In this document: positions 9,804-17,052 of the stretch, in pieces
Layout: each line of letters starts with the position of its first letter
Numbering within the stretch: position 1 is the first letter of the stretch
Origin: Phycisphaeraceae bacterium
GTDB taxonomy: Bacteria; Planctomycetota; Phycisphaerae; Phycisphaerales; UBA1924
DNA length: 64,000 bases
Assembly (NCBI GenBank): GCA_007693965.1
Contig: RECQ01000047.1
Coordinates: 1-64,000 of the forward strand
Direction: 5' to 3'
Translations under genes and position numbers: made by a program
Notes under the pieces: generated by a model
Database searches by the model: none
What the model was told of the DNA's origin: nothing
Seen by the model: the letters and a program-made list of their open reading frames with translations, nothing else

Positions 9804-10523
9804 ATGATGTCCATTGCGATGCGCGCGTGCGCGGCTGTCGCTGCGCTGTCCGTTCATTGGGCCGCGGCGGCGGGTCCGTCCGCTCCAGCCATTCCCATCG
9901 AGTGGAAGGCGACCGGTGTGGTGACGACCGTCGGCGGCGTGTCCGCGGGCGATGTCCTCGCGGGCGCGCTCCCCGGCGATCGGCTGCTGCTTCACGCCAG
10001 GTTCGACGCTGTCGATTTCTGGAGTGAGTCGTCCGATCACACCCCCGGCGCCGCCGTCGAGGCGATGAGCTATCGCCTGACCAGCGCCGCGCCGGTCGCG
10101 AGCGTCTCGATCACGCGGGACGATGTGATCATTGCGACCTACTACTCGAGCGAGATGCTCGCCACCGTTCATGACGAACGGGCCGGCGCCGGCCCCGGCA
10201 GGGACGCCGTCGAGTTCACGATCATCATCGACCCGCACAGCCTGCCGAAGGACTTCTCCGGCGGCGCCCGGACGCTCGAGCTCTCGATCATCGCCGTCGG
10301 ACCGGAGTCGGCGCTGGACTCGGCCGGCTTCCCACTCTCCCTGAGCGTCGACGACTTCACATCCGTCGAGTTCACATTCACGCTGCTGGATGAGGACTCC
10401 GGCGAGGCGAGAGCGCTCCTGAGCGGCGTCATCGAGGAGTGGAGCTGGGCCGTCGTGCCCGGGCCGGGAACGCTCTCGCTGGCGCTGCTGGCGATCCCGG
10501 TCGCGCTGCGCCGGCGCCGCTGA
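9804..10523 (+). CDS. Exported protein with PEP-CTERM-like anchor
   Basis: This protein of about 239 residues has an N-terminal signal peptide (hydrophobic run ending near AAAAGPSAP). Its C-terminal tail has the PEP-CTERM layout: VPGPGTLSLALLAIP followed by RRRR. Such tails are recognised by exosortase-type enzymes and hold proteins at the cell surface or in extracellular matrix; no exosortase is encoded in the window. The central part is beta-rich and unrecognised. The ATG at 9804 is chosen because GAGGAGT lies just upstream and because the signal peptide begins there. The bases just before the start (GAGTCTGA) recur before two other exported-protein genes. The TetR gene follows convergently after 24 bases. 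Confidence 0.75.
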   Translation: MMSIAMRACAAVAALSVHWAAAAGPSAPAIPIEWKATGVVTTVGGVSAGDVLAGALPGDRLLLHARFDAVDFWSESSDHTPGAAVEAMSYRLTSAAPVASVSITRDDVIIATYYSSEMLATVHDERAGAGPGRDAVEFTIIIDPHSLPKDFSGGARTLELSIIAVGPESALDSAGFPLSLSVDDFTSVEFTFTLLDEDSGEARALLSGVIEEWSWAVVPGPGTLSLALLAIPVALRRRR

Positions 10524-10547
10524 TTTGGCGCGAGGGGGCCGCAGCGG

Positions 10548-11132
10548 TCACACTTCTGCGCACTTCTCCGGGATGCGCCGATCCACGATCGATTTCACGA
10601 GTCGGCGCGCGGTCTCCACGGTCTGCTCTTCGCGGGTGACGTGGCGCGTCACATAGGCGCCTTCGAGGATCATGGCGATCTCCTGCGCAAGCTGCTCCGC
10701 ATCGTCGGCGCCGGCGTAGGCGCCGAGCTGGCGGATGATGTCCTCGAGCGACTTCTTGTGCTCCGCCGCCGCCATGTGGACCGGATCGTGCTTCAGCGGG
10801 AACTCGACCGCGACGTTGATGAAAATACACCCATTGTACTCGCCCGCGTTGAACGCGAAGTTGAGCACCTCGGGAACCGCGAGCAGCTGCGCGCGAGGGG
10901 AGTCGCCGCCGTGCTGATGCAGGATGTTCATGAACGTGTCGCGCCACCAGCGGTCGTGCTTGCGCAGCGCCTCAAGGACCAGGTCTTCCTTGCTTGAGAA
11001 GTGGTTGTAGAACGTCGTCTTCGTCACGCCGACGTCCGCGAGAATGCGGTCGAGGCCGACGCTGTGAAAACCATCCTTGTAGAACAGGTCGTGGGCGACG
11101 CTGATGAGGCGGTCTCGTGTCGAGCTCGCCAT
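10548..11132 (-). CDS. TetR family transcriptional regulator
   Basis: This is a repressor-type protein of about 194 residues. The N-terminal helix-turn-helix is canonical: RDRLISVAHDLFYKDGFHSV, then LADVGVTKTTFYNHFSSKEDL. The C-terminal half is helical, as expected for ligand sensing and dimerisation, with no identifiable ligand. The start is placed at the second ATG (11132) because GGGAG lies at suitable distance from it and too close to the first ATG (11141). It is divergent from the OsmC gene. The perfect palindrome at 11215-11229 in the shared 240-base gap is the probable operator, so this regulator most likely controls itself and the OsmC gene, perhaps in response to peroxides or thiol stress (inference). 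Confidence 0.9.
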   Translation of the reverse strand: MASSTRDRLISVAHDLFYKDGFHSVGLDRILADVGVTKTTFYNHFSSKEDLVLEALRKHDRWWRDTFMNILHQHGGDSPRAQLLAVPEVLNFAFNAGEYNGCIFINVAVEFPLKHDPVHMAAAEHKKSLEDIIRQLGAYAGADDAEQLAQEIAMILEGAYVTRHVTREEQTVETARRLVKSIVDRRIPEKCAEV

Positions 11133-11214
11133 GTTGTGCATCTCCCCGGCGGAGTCTGACGCCGCCGGCGTCCGGACGCCGCGGCGGCAGGCGGCGCCAC
11201 CCGGCCCGCGGCTC

Positions 11215-11229
11215 TTGACTCCAAGTCAA
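11215..11229. promoter_or_regulatory. Putative TetR operator palindrome
   Basis: TTGACT and AGTCAA form a perfect inverted repeat around a 3-base centre (CCA), midway between the divergent TetR and OsmC genes. A further AGTCAA half-site lies at 11246-11251. A dimeric TetR protein would be expected to bind such a site. Confidence 0.6.
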
Positions 11230-11376
11230 CATCAAGTGAACCCGAAGTCAAGCGGCGCGGGGGCAACGCGCTCGTATGTTCTTCCGAAAGAGTCGGGCGA
11301 CGGGGCGGGACAAGGCCCGCCGCCGAAGCGTCCGACACGGATTCTGGTTCAGCATCAATCCTGAAAGGAGACAGCA

Positions 11377-11943
11377 ATGTCATCAGCCGCCACGCAGAAC
11401 ACAGTCGTCAACGGCGTCTCACTCGACGCCCTCCAGAAGCTCGTCGAGAGCGTCAAGGCCGACGCACGCAACGGCCTCGCCGGCTTCCACGCACGCACCC
11501 GCTGGACCGGCGGCACGAAATCGGAATCGACTACCGATTCCTGGACCATCGGCGCCGAAAGCAAGCCCCGTGGCTACACCATCCGCACCGACGAGCCGCC
11601 CGAGCTCTGCGGCGGGAACACCGCGGCCAACCCCCAGGAGGTCCTGATGAGCGCCGTCAACGCCTGCATGATGGTCGGCTATGTCGCGCTCGCCGCCATC
11701 GAGGGGATCACACTCGAATCGCTCGAGATCGAGACCACGGGCGAACTCGACCTCCGCGGCTTCCTCGGCCTCGATCCGACCGTCAACCCCGGCTACGACA
11801 CGTTGCAGTGCACCGTGCGCATCAAGGGCGACGGAACTCCCGAACAGTTCCGCAGGATCCACCAGCTCGTCCAGGCCACCAGCCCCAACTACGCCAACAT
11901 CACCAGAGCCATCCGCTTCTATCCGGAGCTGGTCGTGGGCTGA
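11377..11943 (+). CDS. OsmC family protein
   Basis: This 188-residue protein belongs to the OsmC/Ohr superfamily, thiol-dependent reductases of organic hydroperoxides. The core signature is NTAANPQEVLMSAVNACMMV, with the peroxidatic cysteine at Cys97. In Ohr and OsmC enzymes a second, resolving cysteine lies near the C-terminus in a CP motif. Here that place reads ATSPNYANIT, with Ser169 instead. Extra cysteines at 78 (PELCGGN) and 145 could substitute, or the protein may use an external thiol. A GGAG-type site (AAAGGAGA) precedes the ATG at 11377. The divergent TetR gene and the palindrome between them suggest inducible expression under oxidative or electrophile stress. Confidence 0.85.
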   Translation: MSSAATQNTVVNGVSLDALQKLVESVKADARNGLAGFHARTRWTGGTKSESTTDSWTIGAESKPRGYTIRTDEPPELCGGNTAANPQEVLMSAVNACMMVGYVALAAIEGITLESLEIETTGELDLRGFLGLDPTVNPGYDTLQCTVRIKGDGTPEQFRRIHQLVQATSPNYANITRAIRFYPELVVG

Positions 11944-12092
11944 TTCGCTCGGCGCTCCCGCGCCGCCCGGACACGGCCGACAACTCGTCGGCGCTCCGGG
12001 CCGCGCGAGGGCGGTTCCATTGGTGAGATCCATACGAGTGTCGCCGCAACTCGCGAGATACGATGCAGATCGCACATCTTCGGGAGGCAGCC

Positions 12093-12455
12093 ATGATCGA
12101 CCCTGTCAATCTCGCGGCGAAGTTTGCGATGTTTCATGATCACTGGCGCCCGCGCCTCGCCGCGGAGCTGAACGACCACGCGGTGAAGCTCGTGAAGCTC
12201 AAGGGTGAATTCGTCTGGCACAGGCACGAGCATGAGGACGAGTTGTTCCTGGTGGTGAAAGGTTCACTCGTAATCCGCCTGCGGGATGGGGAGATCCGAC
12301 TTGGGGAGGGAGAGCTGGCGGTCATTCCCCGGGGTGTGGAGCACCTGCCCGTGGCAGATGAAGAGGCCTGGGTGGTGCTGATCGAACCCGGTTCGACGCT
12401 GAATACTGGCGAAGTGCGGTCCGGGCGGACGGTCGAACACCCGGAGCGGATCTGA
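12093..12455 (+). CDS. Cupin-domain protein
   Basis: This 120-residue single-domain cupin has metal ligands in motif 1 (HRHEHEDELFLVVKG) and a histidine in motif 2 (IPRGVEHLPVA), between which lie the strands LVIRLRDGEIRLGEGEL. Proteins of this size resemble mannose-6-phosphate isomerase-type cupins but lack evidence of a specific substrate. The start at 12093 (MIDPVNLAAKF) has CGGGAGG 7-8 bases upstream and is preferred over the in-frame ATG at 12063. A long-looped inverted repeat (arms 12455-12463 and 12490-12498) follows the gene and could end its transcript, though it lacks a T-run. Confidence 0.8.
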   Translation: MIDPVNLAAKFAMFHDHWRPRLAAELNDHAVKLVKLKGEFVWHRHEHEDELFLVVKGSLVIRLRDGEIRLGEGELAVIPRGVEHLPVADEEAWVVLIEPGSTLNTGEVRSGRTVEHPERI

Positions 12456-12589
12456 GGCCGAAAGGGCCATTCCGCCCAGACAGCCGCGATTTCGGCCTCT
12501 GGAACGGGAGCGGTCGGGAGGACGGAAAACCCCCGGCGGGGCCTTGGTCCGCGGAAAAAGGGAATTGCCGCCCGCCCGCCGCCGATCGA

Positions 12590-12598
12590 TGGTAGAAT
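12590..12598 (+). promoter_or_regulatory. Possible extended -10 promoter element
   Basis: TGGTAGAAT matches an extended -10 element. No good -35 box is found at the normal distance. If used, it gives the RRM gene a leader of about 110 bases, similar to the long leaders of cold-induced RNA-binding genes. Confidence 0.35.
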
Positions 12599-12714
12599 GT
12601 TCCGCGATGAGCATGCCCGGCGACAGTCGGCGGGCGGCCTATCAACCGAGGCGGATCGGATTCCCGAGCGTCGGCAGCGGTTCAGAAAAATACTCGGGAT
12701 TTCGGATACGCATC

Positions 12715-13041
12715 GTGAAGAAGATCTATGTCGGTAATCTGCCCTACAGCGTGAATGACGCTGAGATCCGTAAAATGTTCGAGTCTCACGGCGAGGTCGC
12801 TTCGGCGTCCGTCGTGCTCGATCGTGACACGGGTCGTCCCCGCGGCTTCGGCTTCGTCGAAATGTCCAACAACGACGAAGCAGACGCGGCCATCAACGCC
12901 ATGAACGGTCAGGAAATGGGCGGTCGCGCTCTGGTCGTCAACGAGGCTCGTCCCCGCGAGAACAGCGGTGGCGGCGGCGGTCGTGGCGGCTACGGCGGCG
13001 GCGGTGGTGGCGGCGGCGGTGGTCGCCGCGGCGGCTGGTGA
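12715..13041 (+). CDS. Glycine-rich RNA-binding protein with one RRM
   Basis: This 108-residue protein has one RNA recognition motif and a glycine-rich tail. RNP2 is KKIYVGNLPYS at the extreme N-terminus, RNP1 is RPRGFGFVEM near residue 42, and the last 30 residues are nearly all Gly and Arg. It resembles the cyanobacterial cold-inducible Rbp proteins, which act as RNA chaperones. The start is taken as the GTG at 12715, because family members begin right at KKIYVGNL; an in-frame ATG at 12607 would add 36 unrelated residues. A strong intrinsic terminator follows 62 bases after the stop. Confidence 0.9.
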   Translation: MKKIYVGNLPYSVNDAEIRKMFESHGEVASASVVLDRDTGRPRGFGFVEMSNNDEADAAINAMNGQEMGGRALVVNEARPRENSGGGGGRGGYGGGGGGGGGGRRGGW

Positions 13042-13103
13042 TTCGCCGGGCTGACCCTCCCCGGTCGGCCTGACCTGTCATCCAGAATCACAACAGTCAT
13101 GAC

Positions 13104-13133
13104 GCCCCCGGGCCTTTGGGTCCGGGGGCTTTT
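13104..13133 (+). terminator. Rho-independent terminator
   Basis: An 11-bp GC-rich stem (GCCCCCGGGCC against GGTCCGGGGGC, one G-T pair) with a 4-base loop is followed by TTTT. It ends the RRM transcript. Confidence 0.85.
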
Positions 13134-13252
13134 CATTGCGCCGGTCTTCGACTCGGCGATCGCCGGTGTCGGAGCGCACGGCCTCCGATCCGCCGATTTC
13201 ATCGCGATGGCGTCGCGAATCGGGCGTCTTCGCTCACTACACTTTCCGACCG

Positions 13253-14014
13253 ATGTCTGATCACGAACACGCGATTGAGCAGGAGAACGCCGCGGCGATC
13301 GCGGAGGCTTCGCCGGAGCCGTCCGCCTCTGATGCGGACATCGCTCCTCTCGAAGAGCCGGAGCCGACTTCCGCTCGGCGCCGCTACCTCATCGCAGAGT
13401 TCATCATTCTCTTCGGCGGCGGGCCGCTGCTGCACTACTTCGACCTCGTGCCCCTGCATGCCTTTCTCGGCCTCTACTTCTTCACGATCCTGTGCGTGAC
13501 GTTGCTTCTCTTTGACCGCACCTTCGATCGGAGTCGGTTCCTGCGTATTCGTGGGACGTGGCCGCACATCCGGGCCGCCACGCTGCTCTTCCTCCCCCTC
13601 GCCGCTGTATTGACCGCGGCGCTCATGATCTTCGAACCCGAACGCCTCTTCTCCCTGATCCGCAGCCGCCCCGACATCTGGCTGATGGTGATGTGCCTGT
13701 ACCCGATCCTCTCGGTCTATCCGCAGGAGCTGATCTACCGCACTTTCCTCTTCCACCGCTACCGGCACATCTTCACCCGGCCGTGGGTGATGATCACCGC
13801 CAGCGCCCTCTCCTTCGGATACATGCACATTCTGTTTCATCACTGGGTCTCGGTGGCGCTGACGATCATCGGCGGCTACCTCTTCGCCTGGACCTACCAC
13901 CGCTCGCAGTCAACCTTCGCCGCATGGGTCGAGCACGCCCTGTGGGGCTGCTTCATCTTCACCATCGGCCTGGGCTGGTACTTCTTCGCCGGGCGCGATC
14001 CCTTGCCGGGCTGA
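13253..14014 (+). CDS. CPBP family intramembrane metalloprotease
   Basis: This is an integral membrane protein of about 253 residues of the CAAX-protease/bacteriocin-processing (CPBP, Abi) family. After a charged, acidic N-terminus of about 40 residues come several transmembrane helices. The catalytic motifs are present in order: PQELIYRTFLFHR (the usual EExxxR with Gln for the first Glu), SALSFGYMHILFHHW with the conserved histidine, and WVEHALWG near the end. The Glu-to-Gln change at the first position is unusual but the second glutamate is kept. The start at 13253 (MSDHEH) is the first ATG near the family-conserved region; a TACACT hexamer lies about 12 bases upstream. The substrate is unknown. 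Confidence 0.8.
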   Translation: MSDHEHAIEQENAAAIAEASPEPSASDADIAPLEEPEPTSARRRYLIAEFIILFGGGPLLHYFDLVPLHAFLGLYFFTILCVTLLLFDRTFDRSRFLRIRGTWPHIRAATLLFLPLAAVLTAALMIFEPERLFSLIRSRPDIWLMVMCLYPILSVYPQELIYRTFLFHRYRHIFTRPWVMITASALSFGYMHILFHHWVSVALTIIGGYLFAWTYHRSQSTFAAWVEHALWGCFIFTIGLGWYFFAGRDPLPG

Positions 14015-14023
14015 TCGTGGCGG

Positions 14024-14085
14024 CACGGCTCTCCGAGCCGTGGGTCTTGATGCACATTGTCAGTGAATCACGGCTCGAAGAGCCG
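14024..14085. repeat. Two related hairpins, possible bidirectional terminator
   Basis: CACGGCTC-TCC-GAGCCGTG at 14024-14042 and CGGCTC-GAA-GAGCCG at 14071-14085 are perfect inverted repeats sharing the CGGCTC/GAGCCG arm. They fill the gap between two convergent genes. Neither has a T-run, so termination is uncertain; they may be copies of a dispersed intergenic repeat. Confidence 0.55.
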
Positions 14086-14108
14086 CGCCGCCAGTTCAAA
14101 CCCGTTGC

Positions 14109-14885
14109 TCAGTTCGCTTCGCCCCTCCCCCGCATCACACCCCGCATGCGCTCCGCCACCGGCCACACGAGCCACATGATGAGCATGCCAATCTGCACGA
14201 TCAGCCACATCAAGATCAGCCGGTGCGGCCAGGGGCCCAGCGCGTTGATCAGCGTGTCGCGATCCGGGGTGGCGTCGCCGAGGTAGCCGTAGTTCACGCC
14301 GAGCAGGATGTTGAATGGGATGAGGAGGCCCGCATAGACGGCGTTCGCGACGCTCACACGAATGTAATCCGCGAAGACCGGGCGATACCCCCGCGCGATC
14401 AGGTCATACAGCGCCGAGCCCACGATCTGCGTGTGCCCGATCCAGAAAAGCCAGTAGCGCAGATGCCCGGCGCCGTGCTCGAGCACCGGCGTGAAAAAGG
14501 CCTGCGTCGAGAGGCCGAGCCCCCAGAAATAGAGCAGCGTCCGCAGCCACTTGCTCTTCGTCAGCAATGCAAAGGGGGCGATCCACGCCGCAGCGTCGCA
14601 GACGTGCAGCGGCAGGCTCCGCCCCAGCTCGTAGTTCGATGGCAGCAGCCACCACACGACCGCGAAGCCCTGCCACAAGACGATCGCCGCGCACCAGCCG
14701 ATCCGCAGCCGGCGCTCGCGGGCGGTGTCGGCCCAGCGTCTGCCCAGCAGGCAGATCCCGATCATCACCATCGCGCAGACCGCCACCGTGACGAGGTGGA
14801 AGAGCGTGAAGGAGTGAAACTCCTCGAGCCACGAGCCGGCGCTCGCCGCCGCGGCGTCTACGGGAAATGGCGCATCGGGCGTCAT
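14109..14885 (-). CDS. YwaF-type (TIGR02206) integral membrane protein
   Basis: This 258-residue membrane protein has about six to seven hydrophobic helices. The layout fits the YwaF/TIGR02206 family: an N-terminal FHSFTLFHLVTV segment, then LPLHVCDAAAW, YFWGLGLSTQAFFTP, YWLFWIGHTQI and GVNYGYLGDAT. These polar motifs within helices are the conserved family marks. No biochemical function is known. It converges with the CPBP protease gene across the hairpin region, and the DUF1569 gene lies 41 bases upstream on the same strand, so the two may share a transcript. Confidence 0.8.
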   Translation of the reverse strand: MTPDAPFPVDAAAASAGSWLEEFHSFTLFHLVTVAVCAMVMIGICLLGRRWADTARERRLRIGWCAAIVLWQGFAVVWWLLPSNYELGRSLPLHVCDAAAWIAPFALLTKSKWLRTLLYFWGLGLSTQAFFTPVLEHGAGHLRYWLFWIGHTQIVGSALYDLIARGYRPVFADYIRVSVANAVYAGLLIPFNILLGVNYGYLGDATPDRDTLINALGPWPHRLILMWLIVQIGMLIMWLVWPVAERMRGVMRGRGEAN

Positions 14886-14926
14886 CGCGCACCGATCTTA
14901 TCCGCTGCGCGCGCCCGAGTCGGCGC

Positions 14927-15421
14927 TCACGCCTCCTCCGGGTGCAGAAAGCTCAGGTGCAGTTCGGCGTGGCGGAGCTGGAGCGTCGTCCACTGCTCGT
15001 GCGTGAGCCGGCCGAAGACGGGGCTCGGCTGCGTCATCTTCTCGCCGCCGCGCATGCGCTGGAGCTGGATGCGCAGCCGCTCGGCGCCGGTCACGCGGTC
15101 GACGCCCTTCTCAGGAAGCAGCGCCTCGGAGGCGCCGCGGAGCTTCAGCCCCGCGGGGATCGGCTTGCCGAACGCCACCACCCGCACGATGCGACCCAGT
15201 AGCCGGATCGCGATGGGCGCCTTGAACGGAAACCCGTCGTAGGCGAAGCGGATCAGCTTCGCCACATGGTCGAGCGACTCGCCCACCGTCCAGTTTCCCG
15301 CAGTGCGCACGGAGGGCGCCAGCAGGATGCGCTCCAGGTCCGACAGCACATCGTCCGCCGACTCGAAGTGCAGCTCGCGCCGGTCGGTCACCTTCGCCGT
15401 GTGCACGGGCTTTGACGTCAT
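14927..15421 (-). CDS. DUF1569 / DinB-superfamily protein
   Basis: This is a protein of about 164 residues. ESADDVLSDLERILLA, then GNWTVGESLDHVAKLIRFA and LTHEQWTTLQLRHAELHLSF match the DUF1569 family, a branch of the DinB-like four-helix metal-binding fold. The conserved histidines in DHVAKL, LTHEQW and RHAELH would be the metal ligands. The start at 15421 (MTSKPVHTAK) is chosen because upstream in-frame residues have no homology and run into the divergent membrane-protein gene. The function is unknown; DinB relatives include thiol-dependent transferases. It is common in planctomycetes. Confidence 0.75.
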   Translation of the reverse strand: MTSKPVHTAKVTDRRELHFESADDVLSDLERILLAPSVRTAGNWTVGESLDHVAKLIRFAYDGFPFKAPIAIRLLGRIVRVVAFGKPIPAGLKLRGASEALLPEKGVDRVTGAERLRIQLQRMRGGEKMTQPSPVFGRLTHEQWTTLQLRHAELHLSFLHPEEA

Positions 15422-15497
15422 GCCGGAAGTGTACACGCAGACGGCCGCGCCTCGCACGGCCGGCGATCGCCCGGCCGCGACGGGGTACCATGAGCGA

Positions 15498-16295
15498 ATG
15501 ACCAATCTCATCATCGTCGCCGCCGTCACCGCGGCGGCGCTGCTCGCCGGCGCCGGCGCGCTCCACGCGATCCCACGACTCGGCGCCGCCGGCCGCAAAC
15601 TCGGCGACTCCTTCGGCCGGGCGCCGCTGCTGGACCTGATCGTCACCTTTTTCCTGATCGCGCCGCTCGTCGTCGGACCCATCGTCGCGGGATGGTGGGG
15701 GATCGTCGCGGCCCTGGTCGGGCAGATCGTCGCGCTGCAGACCTGGGTCTTCCTGCACGAGCTGGCCCACCCCGCCGCCCGCCGCGGCCCGCGCATCGTC
15801 AAGACCATGAACCGCATCGTCGGGCGCTGGCGCAACCACGCCGCGGTGTGGGCGACGGCCACGGTGGTGCCCCTCTTCTGGTTGGTGCGGCTGGCGCAGA
15901 TCTTCGTGTATCCGCTGCTGACGCTCCTCATCGGCCTGCCGCGCTACAAGGCGGCGGACTGGGTGAACGTGTCGCGCCACAAGTTCGAGGGCCTCGTCGG
16001 CCACGACCTGATCTGGTGCCTCTACTGCGACTGGATGACGGGCGTCTGGTCGCTCGGCTCGGAGATGCTGCGCAACGTCGAATCGTTCTGGTGCCCCATC
16101 CGCTTCGCCAGCGGCAAGAAGTGCGAGAATTGCAAGCTCGACTTCCCCGATGTCGTCGGCGACTGGGTCGCCGCGGACGCAGGGATGAAGGAAGTCACGG
16201 AGGTTCTCGAAGAGAAGTACGCGGGACGGAAGGAGCGCTCGTGGTTCGGGCATCCGGCGCGGCTGACGGTCGAGGGGCGGGATGTGAAGGACTGA
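15498..16295 (+). CDS. Membrane protein with cysteine-rich cytoplasmic part, function unknown
   Basis: This 265-residue protein has an N-terminal helix, then two or three further hydrophobic segments (LLDLIVTFFLIAPLVVGPIV, the following GWWGIVAALVGQIVALQ, and a segment near AVWATATVVPLFWLV). The soluble C-terminal half contains HDLIWCLYCDWMTG, then ESFWCPIRF and KKCENCKLDFPD, with six cysteines in three pairs or near-pairs, as for metal or iron-sulfur binding. I do not recognise a named family. An internal HELAHPAAR motif recalls an HExxH-like start but has HELAH within a membrane-edge helix, so a membrane metalloprotease is possible. The ATG at 15498 lies 7 bases after TACCAT, a possible -10 box. 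Confidence 0.65.
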   Translation: MTNLIIVAAVTAAALLAGAGALHAIPRLGAAGRKLGDSFGRAPLLDLIVTFFLIAPLVVGPIVAGWWGIVAALVGQIVALQTWVFLHELAHPAARRGPRIVKTMNRIVGRWRNHAAVWATATVVPLFWLVRLAQIFVYPLLTLLIGLPRYKAADWVNVSRHKFEGLVGHDLIWCLYCDWMTGVWSLGSEMLRNVESFWCPIRFASGKKCENCKLDFPDVVGDWVAADAGMKEVTEVLEEKYAGRKERSWFGHPARLTVEGRDVKD

Positions 16296-16322
16296 GCGGG
16301 CAAGGCCGCGAGTTGGAGACGC

Positions 16323-16340
16323 ATGGCGTCTGAACGCCAT
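16323..16340 (+). repeat. Small perfect hairpin
   Basis: ATGGCGT-CTGA-ACGCCAT forms a 7-bp stem 27 bases after the membrane-protein stop and just before the next gene. No T-run follows. It is similar in style to the hairpins at 14024-14085. Confidence 0.5.
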
Positions 16341-16363
16341 ACAATTCAAGGGGATTGATCAAT

Positions 16364-17002
16364 ATGCAGCGCGAATCAAACACTCCGACCCGCCGCCGCA
16401 GGCTCCGCCGGTTCGCGCTGATCGGCGTCGCGGTGGTCACGGTGTGCGGCATCGCGCTCGCCGCCGTCGGCTGCGGCGCCACGATCAAACCGCCCGCCGA
16501 CCCATCCAATCCCGCCACCGTCTACATCATCGACTACGGACGCCACACCAGCCTCGTGCTTCCACGCGAATCGGGCGAGCACGTCGAATACTCCTACGGC
16601 GAGTGGAGCTGGTACGCCAAGAACCGCACAGGCGCCCTGCACGTCTTTCGCACGCTGCTCATCCCCAGCCAGGGCGCCCTCGGTCGACGGATTCACGACG
16701 GGCCTCCCGAGGAAGAAGCCCTGCGGCGGGAATTTGTCTTCGATCGCATCCGCCCGATCATCGTCGAGGCAGAGGCAACGCAGGCGTTGGTGAACCGCCT
16801 CGACGAACGCTTTGAAGAGGGGCTCGACACACTCATCTACAACGAGCTGCACGATCTGCGCTTCGTCCACGACCCCGACCGCTACACCTTTTTCAACAAC
16901 TGCAACCCCGTCCTCGCCTCGTGGCTGCGCGAGCTCGGCTGCGAGGTCCGGGGACCCGCCCTGCTGGCGCACTGGCGGATCGAAGAGCCCGAGCCGGGCT
17001 GA
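16364..17002 (+). CDS. Exported DUF2459-like protein, permuted papain-fold candidate
   Basis: This 212-residue protein has a basic N-terminus, a single hydrophobic segment and then AAVGCG, a weak lipobox. The mature part starts with VYIIDYGRHTSLVLPRE and SYGEWSWYAKN, and near its end has TFFNNCNPVLASWLRELGC. A histidine early and a cysteine in an NNC motif late is the order found in permuted NlpC/P60-like folds and in DUF2459-type proteins. A cysteine-hydrolase activity at the periplasmic face is therefore possible but unproven. The ATG at 16364 has AAGGGG 10 bases upstream; the in-frame TTG at 16355 is less likely. Confidence 0.6.
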   Translation: MQRESNTPTRRRRLRRFALIGVAVVTVCGIALAAVGCGATIKPPADPSNPATVYIIDYGRHTSLVLPRESGEHVEYSYGEWSWYAKNRTGALHVFRTLLIPSQGALGRRIHDGPPEEEALRREFVFDRIRPIIVEAEATQALVNRLDERFEEGLDTLIYNELHDLRFVHDPDRYTFFNNCNPVLASWLRELGCEVRGPALLAHWRIEEPEPG

Positions 17003-17052
17003 GCGACGGCCCCGCGCCGTGCGCACAAGCCGCCGCTATCTTCCCCGGCGCC

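Noticed and set aside
9407-9814. 135-residue minus-strand frame in the gap before the PEP-CTERM-type gene
   Set aside because: No motif, no ribosome site and random composition.
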